Below, piece by piece: positions 38,087 to 47,778 of a stretch of DNA of 64,000 nucleotides (position 1 is the first letter of the stretch; every line of letters begins with the position of its first letter). The notes below the pieces were generated by a model, which saw only the letters and a program-made list of their open reading frames with translations, did not search any database and was not told where the DNA came from. The translations under genes were made by a program, and so were the position numbers. This stretch comes from Fulvia fulva (Eukaryota; Ascomycota; Dothideomycetes; Mycosphaerellales; Mycosphaerellaceae), in the NCBI RefSeq assembly GCF_020509005.1, contig NC_063023.1:2356001-2420000 (forward strand). Direction: 5' to 3'.

Positions 38087-39343
38087 ATGGATTCATACCA
38101 AGAGAAGACAGAGGAGAAGGGAGGCAAAATCCCAATTCTTGGGAGGGACAATTGGAAGAGATGGTTCAACCTTCAGAGATACAAGATGGAGAGCCAATCA
38201 GCATTCTTTGCAATTGATGACCTAATGGAAGTGTCTTTTGACAACATCAAGGGCAAGACTCTGAAACTCCAAGAAGAGGCTACAACCAAAGAGATCCTCA
38301 ATACGCCAACATGGACAAGACACAATGCAGTATGCAACTTCAGTATCCTTAGTAGGATCACAGAAGAAGATGAATTTGAGCTTGAGGGCTCATGTGAATC
38401 TGGAAGAGCTGCTGAGAAGTGGGTGTATCTCTGGAACAAGTATAGCCAGGTGCTACCAACCCATGCACATGAGCTCACAAAGCAATTTGTGACCTTTGAG
38501 ATGAGTGAAGAGTTCACCATCAGATCTGCATGGACACACCTGGTTTCTCTTGGAAAAAGGATTGCTGATGTTGACCCAGAGGGTCAGCATTACAGGAAAG
38601 CTGATGTGAGGATGACCCAGCTCTTAAGCTCACTGCCACCTGACTACCATGTAGCCAGGGATACTATCATGGCTCAGCCAAAGATGGATCATGAAAGGAC
38701 CTTAAAGATCCTTGAAGCTCAAGAAGCCAGGTTGGATCCCTCTAAGGCTGAGTATGGCATGGCAGCCACCTGGGTCAAGCCCTCAGGTCTAGCAAGACCA
38801 CTCTCCTGCCTTCTCTGTGAGAAGGATCATCTGATCAAGGACTGCCCTAGTTTGCCTGAGGCAAGAAAGGTCCTTAGATCTCATTCCCAACCACCATCTT
38901 CCCAGAATACAACACATGTCAAGAAGAAGAGAACTCCACCACCCACTTCAAGGAGGACACCAAGAGAGAAGTCCTCTATGGAAGAACTTAAGAAAATGGT
39001 GAAGAAACTCAGCTCTGACATGCTGTCACTCCAGAAGAACCAGGCCCAGTCTTATACCTCTAAAGCAAAGAAGACTGGAAAAGGTTTCTCCGCCCAAGAG
39101 TCACCATGCAGCTCATCCCCAGAGACAATGTCTGATGATGATGAGTATGATGAAGTGGCTCACTCAACTGCAGAAGTCCAAGGCAAGTTCCCCTCGTCAG
39201 AGTGGTTACTTGACTCCTGTGCTTCATCCCATATGACTGACCAAAGCTGCCTCTTTAGATCTATGACTCCCTTGACAAGGAAGAAATGGATCAAAGTGGG
39301 AGGTGGGTTTTTATTGGCCACTATATTGGGAATGCAGAGATGA
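38087..39343 (+). CDS. Copia C Gag and protease (frame 1)
   Basis: Start at ATG 38087 (MDSYQEKTEEK); the frame is open further upstream but has no earlier ATG. Residues 1-230 are a copia-type Gag. A zinc knuckle follows with spacing C-X2-C-X3-H-X4-C (CLLCEKDHLIKDC near residue 242), one residue shorter than the usual knuckle but the same in Copia D. Next come a Lys/Ser-rich linker and the protease active site WLLDSCASSHMT, with Cys in place of the common Gly. The frame then ends at 39343 with a short nonsense tail after a one-base loss near 39318-39328; the rest of the polyprotein is in the next frame. A truncated Gag-protease is likely what is made. Confidence 0.85.
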   Translation: MDSYQEKTEEKGGKIPILGRDNWKRWFNLQRYKMESQSAFFAIDDLMEVSFDNIKGKTLKLQEEATTKEILNTPTWTRHNAVCNFSILSRITEEDEFELEGSCESGRAAEKWVYLWNKYSQVLPTHAHELTKQFVTFEMSEEFTIRSAWTHLVSLGKRIADVDPEGQHYRKADVRMTQLLSSLPPDYHVARDTIMAQPKMDHERTLKILEAQEARLDPSKAEYGMAATWVKPSGLARPLSCLLCEKDHLIKDCPSLPEARKVLRSHSQPPSSQNTTHVKKKRTPPPTSRRTPREKSSMEELKKMVKKLSSDMLSLQKNQAQSYTSKAKKTGKGFSAQESPCSSSPETMSDDDEYDEVAHSTAEVQGKFPSSEWLLDSCASSHMTDQSCLFRSMTPLTRKKWIKVGGGFLLATILGMQR

Positions 39344-42300
39344 GTGGGAGAGCTGGCAGAAAAGTTGTTTTGGAAGATGTCCTGCTTGTACCCAAGCTAG
39401 GAGTGAACCTGGTTTCATGGAACCAGTTTAGCAAGCAGTTTGGTGTGCAACCTCCATCATTTTCTCTTGTTTCCCCCTCTGGTGAGACTGTTGTCCAGAC
39501 AAAGCTCCTTGGGGGGGTTCCATTCATTGATGAGATTTCTCCTCTCCTACAAGAACGGGCACATTACTCATCATGTGCACCACCAATGGAGAATGCCTTT
39601 GTGACTGCTCAATCAGAGACCGACCTGAAGCAGTGGGAGCTTTGGCATAGAAGATTTGCACACTTTGGGAAGAATTTGCTCCAGAATCTTCACAAGGTAA
39701 CAGACTTGAAAGAACCCATTCCTATCCCTAAGGATGGCTTTCACCAGTGCAGAGTATGCTCAATAGCAAAGATGAAGAAGTACAAAGGCAAAGTTACAGA
39801 GAGAAGACCTGAAAGACTTGCCCTTGTATCTATTGACATATGTGGCCCACTACCAATCTCAAGACTAGGATTCAAATACTGGCTTGAGATTGTTGACAAC
39901 TTCTCTAGGAAGAAGTGGACCTTTCCTCTTAGGAAAAGAGAAGATGCTCCAGTTGCTCTCCAGAACTGGAAGATCAAAGCAGAGAGGAAATCATCAGCGC
40001 AGCTGAAAGCAGTAAGACTTGACAATGCAAAAGAACTTATTGCATTAGTGAAGCAGTGGGAGAAGGATTTGGGGATTGGGCTCGAGCCGACTGAGGCATA
40101 CAACTCTCTACAGAATGGACCAGTTGAGAGGTCAATACAAACCTCAGAGGACTCTATAAGGGCAATGCTTGAAGAGGCTAAAATGCCGGTTGAATTTTGG
40201 CCTGAAGCACTAGAGGCCCAAACTTATATGAGGAACAAACTGCCAAATGGCCCAGATTACGATGGGTTCAAGGTTTCACCAGATGAGGCTTTTGATGGTA
40301 TCAAACCGACCATCAACCATTTGAAAGTTTGGGGATGCAAAGCTGTTGTCTATATGGACACAAGATCCCAACCTCAATGGGCAAGAAGTGACAAGCTAAT
40401 GAATAGGGGTAAAGAAGCAGTGTTTATTGGGTATGTTGAAAACACAGCTAAAGCCTGGCTCTTTTGGGAACCAGACATGAGAGCTGTTAAACAACACACA
40501 CATGCAGACTTCTTTGAGGACCAGCCTGGAGGTGATATGGGTCTCAATGTTCCAACATTGAATCTACCAAGCAGTGCACCAGCTAGGAAGCCCTTAGGAA
40601 GGCCGAGGAAGAACGTATCCTTAGGACAATCTACCCACCATTCAGGCGTCCATCAGAGCCCCCCCGAAATAGATCAGCCAATTGAGAGCCCTAAAGTCGC
40701 TCAGCCGAGAAAGCTGTTTGTGCAACTTCCCCAGCCTCCGGAGAACGTAGGGGAATTTCAGAAAATCGATCAGCCAATTGAGAGAAGCTCCCTAGATCCC
40801 CAGGAAATAGACGTTACTAGGTCACAAGTGACGGTCCCTAAATCATCCCTTGGAAAGAGAAAGGCTGACTATGATGTTGAGGGCTATGACATGAAACAGA
40901 AAGCCCCAAGATCCATGGTCCCTAAGCCCGAACTAACCACTGAAGTGGGAGAAGCAATGGACCTCTCAGAGAACCTTGCTGCTTTTCACCAAGCTTTCTT
41001 TGCAGCCATGCAATCAGTGGACAGTTCAATACCATGGGATAGCGAATTCCTGGAAGAAGTTGAGGAAATGGCCTTTGCAGCAACTGTAGAAGCCATTGCA
41101 TACAAGCAAGAGGTCCCAATTCCAAAATCCTACAAGGATGCTGTGAATGACAAGAAATGGGGACATCTTTGGAAGGAAGCAATCCAAAAGGAACTAGATG
41201 CTCTACAGAGTAACAACACCTGGGAAAATTCTGTTCCACCAAAAGGAGCAAATCTGGTTACATCAAGATGGGTCTTTGATATTAAGAGAAGCATTAGTGG
41301 AGCTATTGAAAAGTTCAAGGCTAGACTAGTTGCAAGGGGCTTCTCACAGAAGTTTGGTGTTGACTTTATGGAGACATTTGCACCTACAGTAAGACAGGAC
41401 ACCCTTAGGGTGTTTATGGCTATTGTGTGTAAGAAGGATCTTCATCTTCACCAAGTGGATGTGAACAATGCATTCACAGAAAGCACCCTCCATGAAGACA
41501 TCTTCATGTTACCACCACCAGGAGTTGAGCTTCCACCAAACATGGTGTTCAAAATCCTCAAAAGCTTGTATGGACTTAAGCAAGCAGCTAGAGATTGGAA
41601 TCAACTCTGTGTGTCAAAGCTCAGAGAGATTGGATTCACACAGTCAGAAGTGGATCCATGCCTACTTATCCATAAGAAGAGGGAGATCATAATCCTTATA
41701 CATGTGGATGACATTCCAATTGCTGCACCAAAGTTGACAGATGTTCTCTGGTTCAAAAGAGAACTTGGCAAGATCTTCAAGATCAAAGATCTAGGTGAAC
41801 CTGAAAAGATCCTTGGCATGAGAGTCACAAGGGACAGGAAGAGAGGAATCCTGAAACTTGACCAAGGACACTTTGTTAGGGACAGCCTAGCCAAGATGGG
41901 AATGAACCATGAGAAGGCAGCACCTACACACTCACCCATGGACAGCTATGAGGCCCTCAAACCTTCAAGCCACATGGATGAGAGGTGTGACAAGGCAGAG
42001 TACCAGAGTATTAATGGTACTTGGATGTGGCCAGCAACAATCACAAGGCCAGACATTGCTTTTGCCCTAGGAAGGATGAGCTCATTTGTGAGTGACCCAT
42101 CCACCTACCACATGAAGGCTTTGAAGAAGATCACTAGGTACCTAAGATCATACCCTGATCTAGGACTTCAGTTCTCAAAGTCTGGAAAAGGACACCTTAT
42201 TGGATACTGTGATTCTGATTATGCAATGGACAAAGCAGACAGAGTCTCAATCCTTGGGTATGTCTTCTTCCTCTGTGGGGCACCAGTTTCTTGGATGAGC

Positions 42301-42717
42301 AAGAAGCAAAAGTCTGTAGCAACATCCACAATGGAGGCTGAATACATGGCTATGAATGCATGTGCGAAGCAGTCCCAATTCCTAGCTTCACTGCTAAGGG
42401 AAATGGATTGTCCAGAGTTAGTGGGAGACTGTTCCTATCAACCAAGAATCACTGGAAACCAGGAGACTGTATCAAATTTGAGACCAGTCCAATTAAGAGG
42501 TGACAATCAAGCTGCCCTCACCCTAGTGAAAGATGCACATGTTCATGACAAGTCGAAGCACATTGACATTGCCTATAACGCTGTTAGGAAACTTTGGTGG
42601 AGGAGGCTTATTGCTGTTGAGTACACCCCAACCTCTGAGATGGTTGCAGACGGGTTTACAAAACCAAAGACTGGTCCACACTTCCAGAGGTTTGTAAGCC
42701 AGCTGAACCTGTCATAA
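39286..42717 (+). CDS. Copia C integrase-RT-RNase H (frame 2)
   Basis: This continues the polyprotein after the frameshift; the ATG at 39286 is incidental. The integrase zinc region has WHRRFAH and CRVCSIAK; the core has ALVSIDICGPL, VRLDNAKEL and NGPVERS, giving the D-D-E set. After a Pro/Ser linker comes RT with SRWVFDIKR, LVARGFSQ and VDVNNAFT. The catalytic box reads HVDD where copia RTs have YVDD; Copia D still shows Tyr there. RNase H has YCDSDYAMDKADR and STMEAEY. It ends with SKHIDIAYNAVR and a TAA at 42715-42717. Apart from the frameshift and the Tyr-to-His change the protein looks intact. Confidence 0.9.
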   Translation: MDQSGRWVFIGHYIGNAEMSGRAGRKVVLEDVLLVPKLGVNLVSWNQFSKQFGVQPPSFSLVSPSGETVVQTKLLGGVPFIDEISPLLQERAHYSSCAPPMENAFVTAQSETDLKQWELWHRRFAHFGKNLLQNLHKVTDLKEPIPIPKDGFHQCRVCSIAKMKKYKGKVTERRPERLALVSIDICGPLPISRLGFKYWLEIVDNFSRKKWTFPLRKREDAPVALQNWKIKAERKSSAQLKAVRLDNAKELIALVKQWEKDLGIGLEPTEAYNSLQNGPVERSIQTSEDSIRAMLEEAKMPVEFWPEALEAQTYMRNKLPNGPDYDGFKVSPDEAFDGIKPTINHLKVWGCKAVVYMDTRSQPQWARSDKLMNRGKEAVFIGYVENTAKAWLFWEPDMRAVKQHTHADFFEDQPGGDMGLNVPTLNLPSSAPARKPLGRPRKNVSLGQSTHHSGVHQSPPEIDQPIESPKVAQPRKLFVQLPQPPENVGEFQKIDQPIERSSLDPQEIDVTRSQVTVPKSSLGKRKADYDVEGYDMKQKAPRSMVPKPELTTEVGEAMDLSENLAAFHQAFFAAMQSVDSSIPWDSEFLEEVEEMAFAATVEAIAYKQEVPIPKSYKDAVNDKKWGHLWKEAIQKELDALQSNNTWENSVPPKGANLVTSRWVFDIKRSISGAIEKFKARLVARGFSQKFGVDFMETFAPTVRQDTLRVFMAIVCKKDLHLHQVDVNNAFTESTLHEDIFMLPPPGVELPPNMVFKILKSLYGLKQAARDWNQLCVSKLREIGFTQSEVDPCLLIHKKREIIILIHVDDIPIAAPKLTDVLWFKRELGKIFKIKDLGEPEKILGMRVTRDRKRGILKLDQGHFVRDSLAKMGMNHEKAAPTHSPMDSYEALKPSSHMDERCDKAEYQSINGTWMWPATITRPDIAFALGRMSSFVSDPSTYHMKALKKITRYLRSYPDLGLQFSKSGKGHLIGYCDSDYAMDKADRVSILGYVFFLCGAPVSWMSKKQKSVATSTMEAEYMAMNACAKQSQFLASLLREMDCPELVGDCSYQPRITGNQETVSNLRPVQLRGDNQAALTLVKDAHVHDKSKHIDIAYNAVRKLWWRRLIAVEYTPTSEMVADGFTKPKTGPHFQRFVSQLNLS

Positions 42718-42782
42718 AAAGGTCCAAGTACTATTGACAGGAAGTGAGCAGACTGTAACCTCCCATACGAGATGAGTGGGAG

Positions 42783-43018
42783 TGTTAAGATGTAGCATCT
42801 CAAAGGGAGTCAACAATCAGGAAGTGATCTGGCAGCCTGAGGCATCTACAATGACTCAGCTTGTAGGGAGATACCTTCTCTCCCCTTTAGCTTAGATAGA
42901 CATCCAACACAATCAACATATTGGTTCCTGATATATTGCTGCATGCTCGTGCTATTAGTCAGTTGAAGATTGATCTCTTACTCCACTCCGCTGCCATCCA
43001 CCCGTACCTGTTTTAACA
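42783..43018 (+). repeat. Copia C 3' LTR
   Basis: 236 bp; preceded by a purine-rich tract and followed by tcgac. Confidence 0.95.
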
Positions 43019-43121
43019 TCGACTATAATATTAGGCCTAGGCCTAGTACTAAAGCTAAACATCCTCGATATATAGAACTACTACGGCTTCGTAGGAACTT
43101 AGCTTTGTTTAGGGGGGCTAC

Positions 43122-43640
43122 TATTATAGTCTCCCTATAGAGTATATAGAAGGTAGGGACAGAAGAGCCTTAGAGTACTTAGAAGTCGTTAAGAAGTAAC
43201 AGTCTAGCTTAGTATATAAGCGCTAAGAATCATATACCCCGTAACATTTACTACGGGACCTAGCCCTCTAAATTCACCCCTCTACTAAACCTTGACAGAT
43301 TTACTTCGGCTCGTAACTATATGACTTACGGCACTCCCGCGAGTACCCGCGACTACGCTAGACCCTAGAAGAAGCACGTAGAAGACTCGGAACGTAGGGC
43401 AGGTTAGAATAAGGTTTTGAGCAAAGCTACTAAGCGCGGCTTCGTATAGGTTAGCCCTATTAATACGGCCACACGTACTCGCGAGGGTCGCGTATAAATA
43501 TCTAGCCTTCCCTAGGCCTCTCTTGCTTTCTTCGTCTTTCATTTTGTGTAGTAATTATACTATACCCTTTATATCTACACTTCGCACCTGCATTCTCGTT
43601 TTTACCCTTGTATCTTATAGGCCAGGCTCTCGCCCTGACA
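43122..43640 (+). repeat. Gypsy B 3' LTR
   Basis: 519 bp, begins TATTATAG (TG to TA), ends CCCTGACA. It has the same 76-base segment as the left LTR. The last ~100 bases keep more CA/TG than the rest. Unmutated DNA starts at its right edge. Confidence 0.9.
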
Positions 43641-44133
43641 GAATCTGAGATATAGGAAAGCTACCTAAGAAAACTCTAAATACAAAGCTGAGCGCCAAGC
43701 CGGCGGTGTGTTCGGATAAGAACGTCACAAGGCACAGTGCGGTAGGTCACGTGACCCTAAAACTTGAAAGTTGACCAATCAGAGCGGGCGCCAAGGCTAG
43801 TTGAGGGCTGGTATAGAGCTTCACTCCCTCGCTGACGCCTCACCTACGTACTCGCAAGCTCGTACTCCGGTGTGGCTAGCGCTCGGTCGCTACGCTTAAA
43901 TACATCTCCAGCACTGCACTTCAGCATGTACCGTTCGCTTTCTATGTCGCTTTCATGGCGCTCATGGGTATCTTTGATGCCAACCCTTAACGCCTCTTCT
44001 GTACAGCCTAGCCCGGAGAGCCAGGGCATCGGTTCCAAACAGAACGCAACAAATCCCATAATTCAATGTCCAAGCGGCTCAGAGCAGATCGCGTTGACGA
44101 ATCAGTCGTCGACTGAGTGCACCAAGGTAACAC
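43641..44133. other. Intergenic stretch between the retroelement nest and the first gene
   Basis: Normal base use, no RIP. It holds a 12-bp perfect palindrome ggtcacgtgacc at 43745-43756. A 71-codon minus-strand frame (44059-43844, ATG start MGFVAFCLEPMPW) is open, but nothing in it is recognised; it could be a gene fragment or chance. Confidence 0.5.
43745..43756. promoter_or_regulatory. CACGTG palindrome
   Basis: GGTCACGTGACC is a perfect 12-bp palindrome with a CACGTG core, the type bound by fungal bHLH factors (Cbf1/Pho4 class). Whether it regulates anything here is unknown. Confidence 0.3.
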
Positions 44134-46281
44134 CTAAGTGCCGTTGTTTATAGCCTCGAGACAGTCTGCGCACACTCCGTCGGCGAACTCACTCTCGAAT
44201 AGGGGGGTATCGACAGTGCACGAGTGGCAAAATGGGTACTCGCCTTCTTCGCGGAGTTGTTGAATGGACTTGCTCGCCATGTCTGGAACTCCATCCATCT
44301 CCTCTCGAGCTCGCATGACTTCCTCGTGAGATGTAGCCTTGCTACCTCGTGGCACGTACTCGTCGTCGTCGAGCTTCTGGCGCTTCGTGTCTGCGCCACG
44401 CTGCTTCTGCGGTGCCTTGGACAAGATGCCGGCCGGCTTACTGTTAATCGCATCGCTCACGTCATCGGTTGGGTGGCCTGCTTTGGCTCTGCGCTTAGTC
44501 TTCTTGATGGTCACAGCCGGCTGAGCCTCCGCGGTCGTAGCACCGGCTGACGTGGTGGATGGCAGTGGATCAGAAGGCCTGGCGGCTGCATCGACGACCT
44601 GGGACGAGTCGGCAGCCTCCGTTTGAGAGACATTGCCGCCCATGTCAAGGTCTGATGTACTGGTCTTTGCCTTGCGCTTGGTGCTCTTTGTTGAGCGGGT
44701 TGGCTGTTGCTTCGCATCGGCAGCGGTTCGTGTTGAAGTTGTGATGGAAGGCCGAGGCTTGGCTGCGAAGACTCCAGTCCCAGCTGCTTCGTCGACGATA
44801 TCGGTCTGCTCAGTGGTGACAATGGTGTCACCCTCAGACGCAGTGGGATCGGTCACTGTTGTCGTGGCCGAAGTGACCGAAGCATCTTGCGGGTCCGCGC
44901 CGTCATTCTCATCTTCCACGTCACTCCATTCAGGATACTCTAGCTTTGGCCAAGTAGTAGGAATGAGGACACGGGCATTGCCGCTGCCGCTCAATTTGTT
45001 GTCTCCTCTCTTGAGCGAAAGGTCTGCCTGGTTCTTCTTCTTTCTCGGCTTGTCGCCATTGTGGCGGCGAACAACGCGTACGTATTCACGACGCCAAGCT
45101 GTGATTCGAGCTGGCGTAAGACCTGTCAGACTCTCGAACTCCTCATAGCTTGCCACGATATAGCCCATGCGAGCCAGGTTGACTGGATAGCTGGAACGAA
45201 ATGCCGTCTTGCTATCAGCTTCGTGTTTGGACTCCTGGGTGAGAGGGTCTGCTCTTGCCTCATCGGTCAGCTGGCCGGCTATTGTTTGAAGGTCGCGTCG
45301 TGCGCGTCGACCATTTTCAATGCTCCGACCTCGGTAATGATTCTTCTTATCCTGTTCATTGCCCTTGACCTTGTTACCGTCTGCATCCGTGAAGTTCTGT
45401 TGAGGTGCTTTCTTCTTGCCCAATGTCTCCACCGTCTCCTCCTTGATCTCGACCTGGGCGCCGTTGTCTTGATCCCTGTGTATTATACGTCGCTTCATAC
45501 CACTCTTGTACTGGTGAACTGCCTGATATCCCACGTGCGGAAATACAGCCTTGCCCTTGGGCGTGGCCTTGCAGGGCATCCCGGGAGTCATCAGCTTGAC
45601 CTGCTTCGGCGTGCAGGCGGCGCTTGCAAAAGTGCCTTCGGAAACCATGTGATAGTATTGGACGTCGAGAGTCTGGATACTACCGTCTGTGGCTTTGCTG
45701 ACTGCTACGACCTTGCCAATGAACCAAATGCCCTCCGCGGACTGTGCAAGCACGACGGCGTCTGCGCCGAGAGAAGCATCTCCGGCGGCCTGGAGACCGA
45801 TTCTGCGGATGATTTCCTCCGAGTCTGGATCAATGTCTACCTCATCAGAGAACTGCGCGACTTTGCTGATTGGGCTGGATGGGTCGGTATGAAACTCGAC
45901 GAGTTTGCGGATCTTGTCTGAGAATGGTGCACTTGCAGGCTTCGAGTCGCCATCTTCTAACGGACGTGCGATTATGTCGTGAGCGGTGCCGAAGTACTTG
46001 CAACCGTCGCCGTCCTGATGCTTGCGACCGTTGCGACTCATGTCGCCTGTCTTGCTTGTCCAGCTGCATAGGACTTCTTTGCCTTGGCTGGCTGGGTCTT
46101 TGAAAACGCGCAGAGGGGGTGAAGTGGATTTCGGAGACATCAGAGCAGCTGATGCGGTGTCGTGAGAGAGTTGCACTTGGTGTCCGTCTGTTTGGTTGGT
46201 GCGTGTGAGGCGAGCTGGGACCACTTCGCCAGTGGTGGTGACGGGAAGTGTCCGAGAAGATGTAGAAGGTAGCGACGCCAT
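44134..46281 (-). CDS. Hypothetical nuclear-type protein with C-terminal CxxC..CxxC zinc site
   Basis: A 715-codon single-exon frame with ATG at 46281 and TAG at 44134. N-terminal 100 residues are Ser/Thr-rich. About residues 150-280 form a folded, mixed alpha/beta-looking stretch (LGADAVVLAQSAEGIWFIGK, YYHMVSEGTF) that resembles small chromatin-reader barrels such as BAH or Tudor domains; this is an inference from pattern only. A long basic, low-complexity Thr/Ala/Lys region follows, with KRKAK, KKTKRRAK and KRQK clusters that would serve as nuclear localisation signals. The end has Cys 685, 688, 704 and 707 (CHSC..CADC), a likely zinc ribbon. No family is named. Codon use is regular and no RIP is seen. 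It is the gene nearest to the retroelement nest. Confidence 0.75.
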   Translation of the reverse strand: MASLPSTSSRTLPVTTTGEVVPARLTRTNQTDGHQVQLSHDTASAALMSPKSTSPPLRVFKDPASQGKEVLCSWTSKTGDMSRNGRKHQDGDGCKYFGTAHDIIARPLEDGDSKPASAPFSDKIRKLVEFHTDPSSPISKVAQFSDEVDIDPDSEEIIRRIGLQAAGDASLGADAVVLAQSAEGIWFIGKVVAVSKATDGSIQTLDVQYYHMVSEGTFASAACTPKQVKLMTPGMPCKATPKGKAVFPHVGYQAVHQYKSGMKRRIIHRDQDNGAQVEIKEETVETLGKKKAPQQNFTDADGNKVKGNEQDKKNHYRGRSIENGRRARRDLQTIAGQLTDEARADPLTQESKHEADSKTAFRSSYPVNLARMGYIVASYEEFESLTGLTPARITAWRREYVRVVRRHNGDKPRKKKNQADLSLKRGDNKLSGSGNARVLIPTTWPKLEYPEWSDVEDENDGADPQDASVTSATTTVTDPTASEGDTIVTTEQTDIVDEAAGTGVFAAKPRPSITTSTRTAADAKQQPTRSTKSTKRKAKTSTSDLDMGGNVSQTEAADSSQVVDAAARPSDPLPSTTSAGATTAEAQPAVTIKKTKRRAKAGHPTDDVSDAINSKPAGILSKAPQKQRGADTKRQKLDDDEYVPRGSKATSHEEVMRAREEMDGVPDMASKSIQQLREEGEYPFCHSCTVDTPLFESEFADGVCADCLEAINNGT

Positions 46282-46954
46282 TATGGTGGTGTTGTTCCTC
46301 GTTCGTAGAGCTCTAGATGAGAGTTTGAAAGAACTTGGATGGAGTTGCGGTCAAATGGGCGACGTTCGAAGCGGGTCCCTTGGCGCACGTGCAGTCGAAT
46401 TCGCGATTTTGTAAGTGAATGGAAAGAAGTTTACGTCATATTCCGCAAACCGCTCGGAACTCTCCAATGAGTCACAGAGTCTGTGCACGGCTTGAGAATT
46501 AAATATTTGCTGCTCTTTGGCTCTTTCCTTCTGCTCCTACAACATCCAACTTGTCGCAGCATTCCACCAATCCTGCACTTCTTGAAGTATCCACGTCATG
46601 ATGAAGGCGCCCCCCATCATCATTCAGAACACATCAAGCGGGTACTAGGAGATTGAGAATGACTGCACAAGTGAATCGTCTTCAGTCAGTGTCAGCTTCT
46701 TGGACATACCAGGATGTAGTCTCAGCTTTGGGAGTTCGAGCCGGCACCTTGCCCCTGTTCTGAGCCAACCGTGTTGACTGCATTATGAAGAAGTCTAGAG
46801 TCCCTCTGACCGTAGACATCGTGGATTGGATATCTACATCCTGTTTTGCGTGCGACTGCATCTCAAGAGACGCGGGTCCATGCATTGCTCTACCTACCTT
46901 TGGGGGTTTGAGACGTGGGTCTCACATACACATTCGGTCATCTCGACTGTCGGT

Positions 46955-47000
46955 CACTTTTTCATCGTGCTTGGGACTTTGGCCCTGCCACGGAGAAGAA
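46955..47000 (-). repeat. 46-bp dispersed repeat, copy 1
   Basis: Plus strand begins cactttttcatcgt and ends cggagaagaa. On the minus strand it reads as a pyrimidine tract ending in GGCAG, then a frame with HDEKV. Confidence 0.6.
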
Positions 47001-47778
47001 AGCATGAATCACACGACCAGTCCTTCACTCACCTGGAAGATGGATACTGCAACTATGGCGCTCAGCGGCTTGATACGGTAGTGGAGAAGTCTTTCCGCAT
47101 CGCAAGTGAATGTGGAAGCTGCCCAGGTGCCGATGTCACCTTTCAGCAAGCCGATAACAAATCAGTTGCAGAAGGAGTGTTGTTGGTGACACTCATTGTC
47201 GAAGCTGTATCGTGCTATTCATCCTCGTCGCTACCGATGCCACTCTCATCATCGGCGTTCAGCGATTGCAAAGGCTTCCACTCCTTTGGAATGGTGAGCT
47301 TTGCGGTGGTGTGTCGAGTCAGTTTGACGCCATCCGCTTGATGAGCCTTGACGACCTGGCTGAAACAGTACCAAAGGGCTCGGAGAGCTCAGCGCTTGAC
47401 TCCCTTGATAAGCTTGATACCTTCGAATACCGAGATGGACCTCTGGCTGGGCAGCCGCAGCATGCCAAGCTCGGCCGCAAACTTTCACATGTCGCGAAGC
47501 TCGCGATCTTGCGACAAAGCAACGTAAGCGGTTTGACTTCAGATTACAAGTAATAGCTTGTGAGTGTATGTTAGTAGACTCGCGAGACTGACGTCACCAG
47601 CAGTGAACAAAATGGATGTGTTGCGGATGAACTGTTTGCTTGAGTGCTGAGTCACATGGTCCGTGCTTTCAACCCTCCAGTGCATAAATATTTCTTTCTG
47701 CGCTCTCCACCCTTCAACGCATCAATATTCTCGGCTCCAAAGCTCCACCTCATCACTTGCAGAAACAGATGCGAAGAG

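Larger units (their letters stand above)
37404..43018 (+). mobile_element. Copia C: young Ty1/copia element, almost unmutated
   Basis: LTRs 37404-37638 (235 bp) and 42783-43018 (236 bp) differ only in the last few bases (gttcaaca against gttttaaca). The target duplication tcgac lies at 37399-37403 and 43019-43023. It has a primer-binding site after the left LTR and a purine tract (gatgagtgggag) before the right one. The gag-pol is open over 4.6 kb except for one frameshift. CA and TG are at normal frequency, so the element has not been through RIP, although a mutated relative (D) lies 13 kb away. Confidence 0.95.
25590..43640 (+). mobile_element. Gypsy B: full-length chromodomain-type gypsy element, RIP-inactivated, carrying Gypsy A and Copia C
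   Basis: 519-bp LTRs at 25590-26108 and 43122-43640. The flanks are aaatc (25585-25589) and gaatc (43641-43645), a 5-bp duplication differing by one G to A in TpG context, just what RIP would cause in the left copy. Plus-strand gag begins after 26108, is cut at 26460 by Gypsy A, resumes at 32598 and runs through protease, RT, RNase H and integrase to 37403, where Copia C is inserted. The last 100 bp with a purine tract (aggggggctac) lie at 43019-43121. Confidence 0.9.

Noticed and set aside
39286..39343. Overlap of the two Copia C frames as a possible programmed -1 or +1 site
   Set aside because: Copia D reads through in one frame and no slippery heptamer stands out; a one-base loss explains it better.
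45061..45921. 286-codon plus-strand frame
   Set aside because: Fully antisense to the 715-aa gene, with Cys-rich erratic composition and no domain; a shadow.
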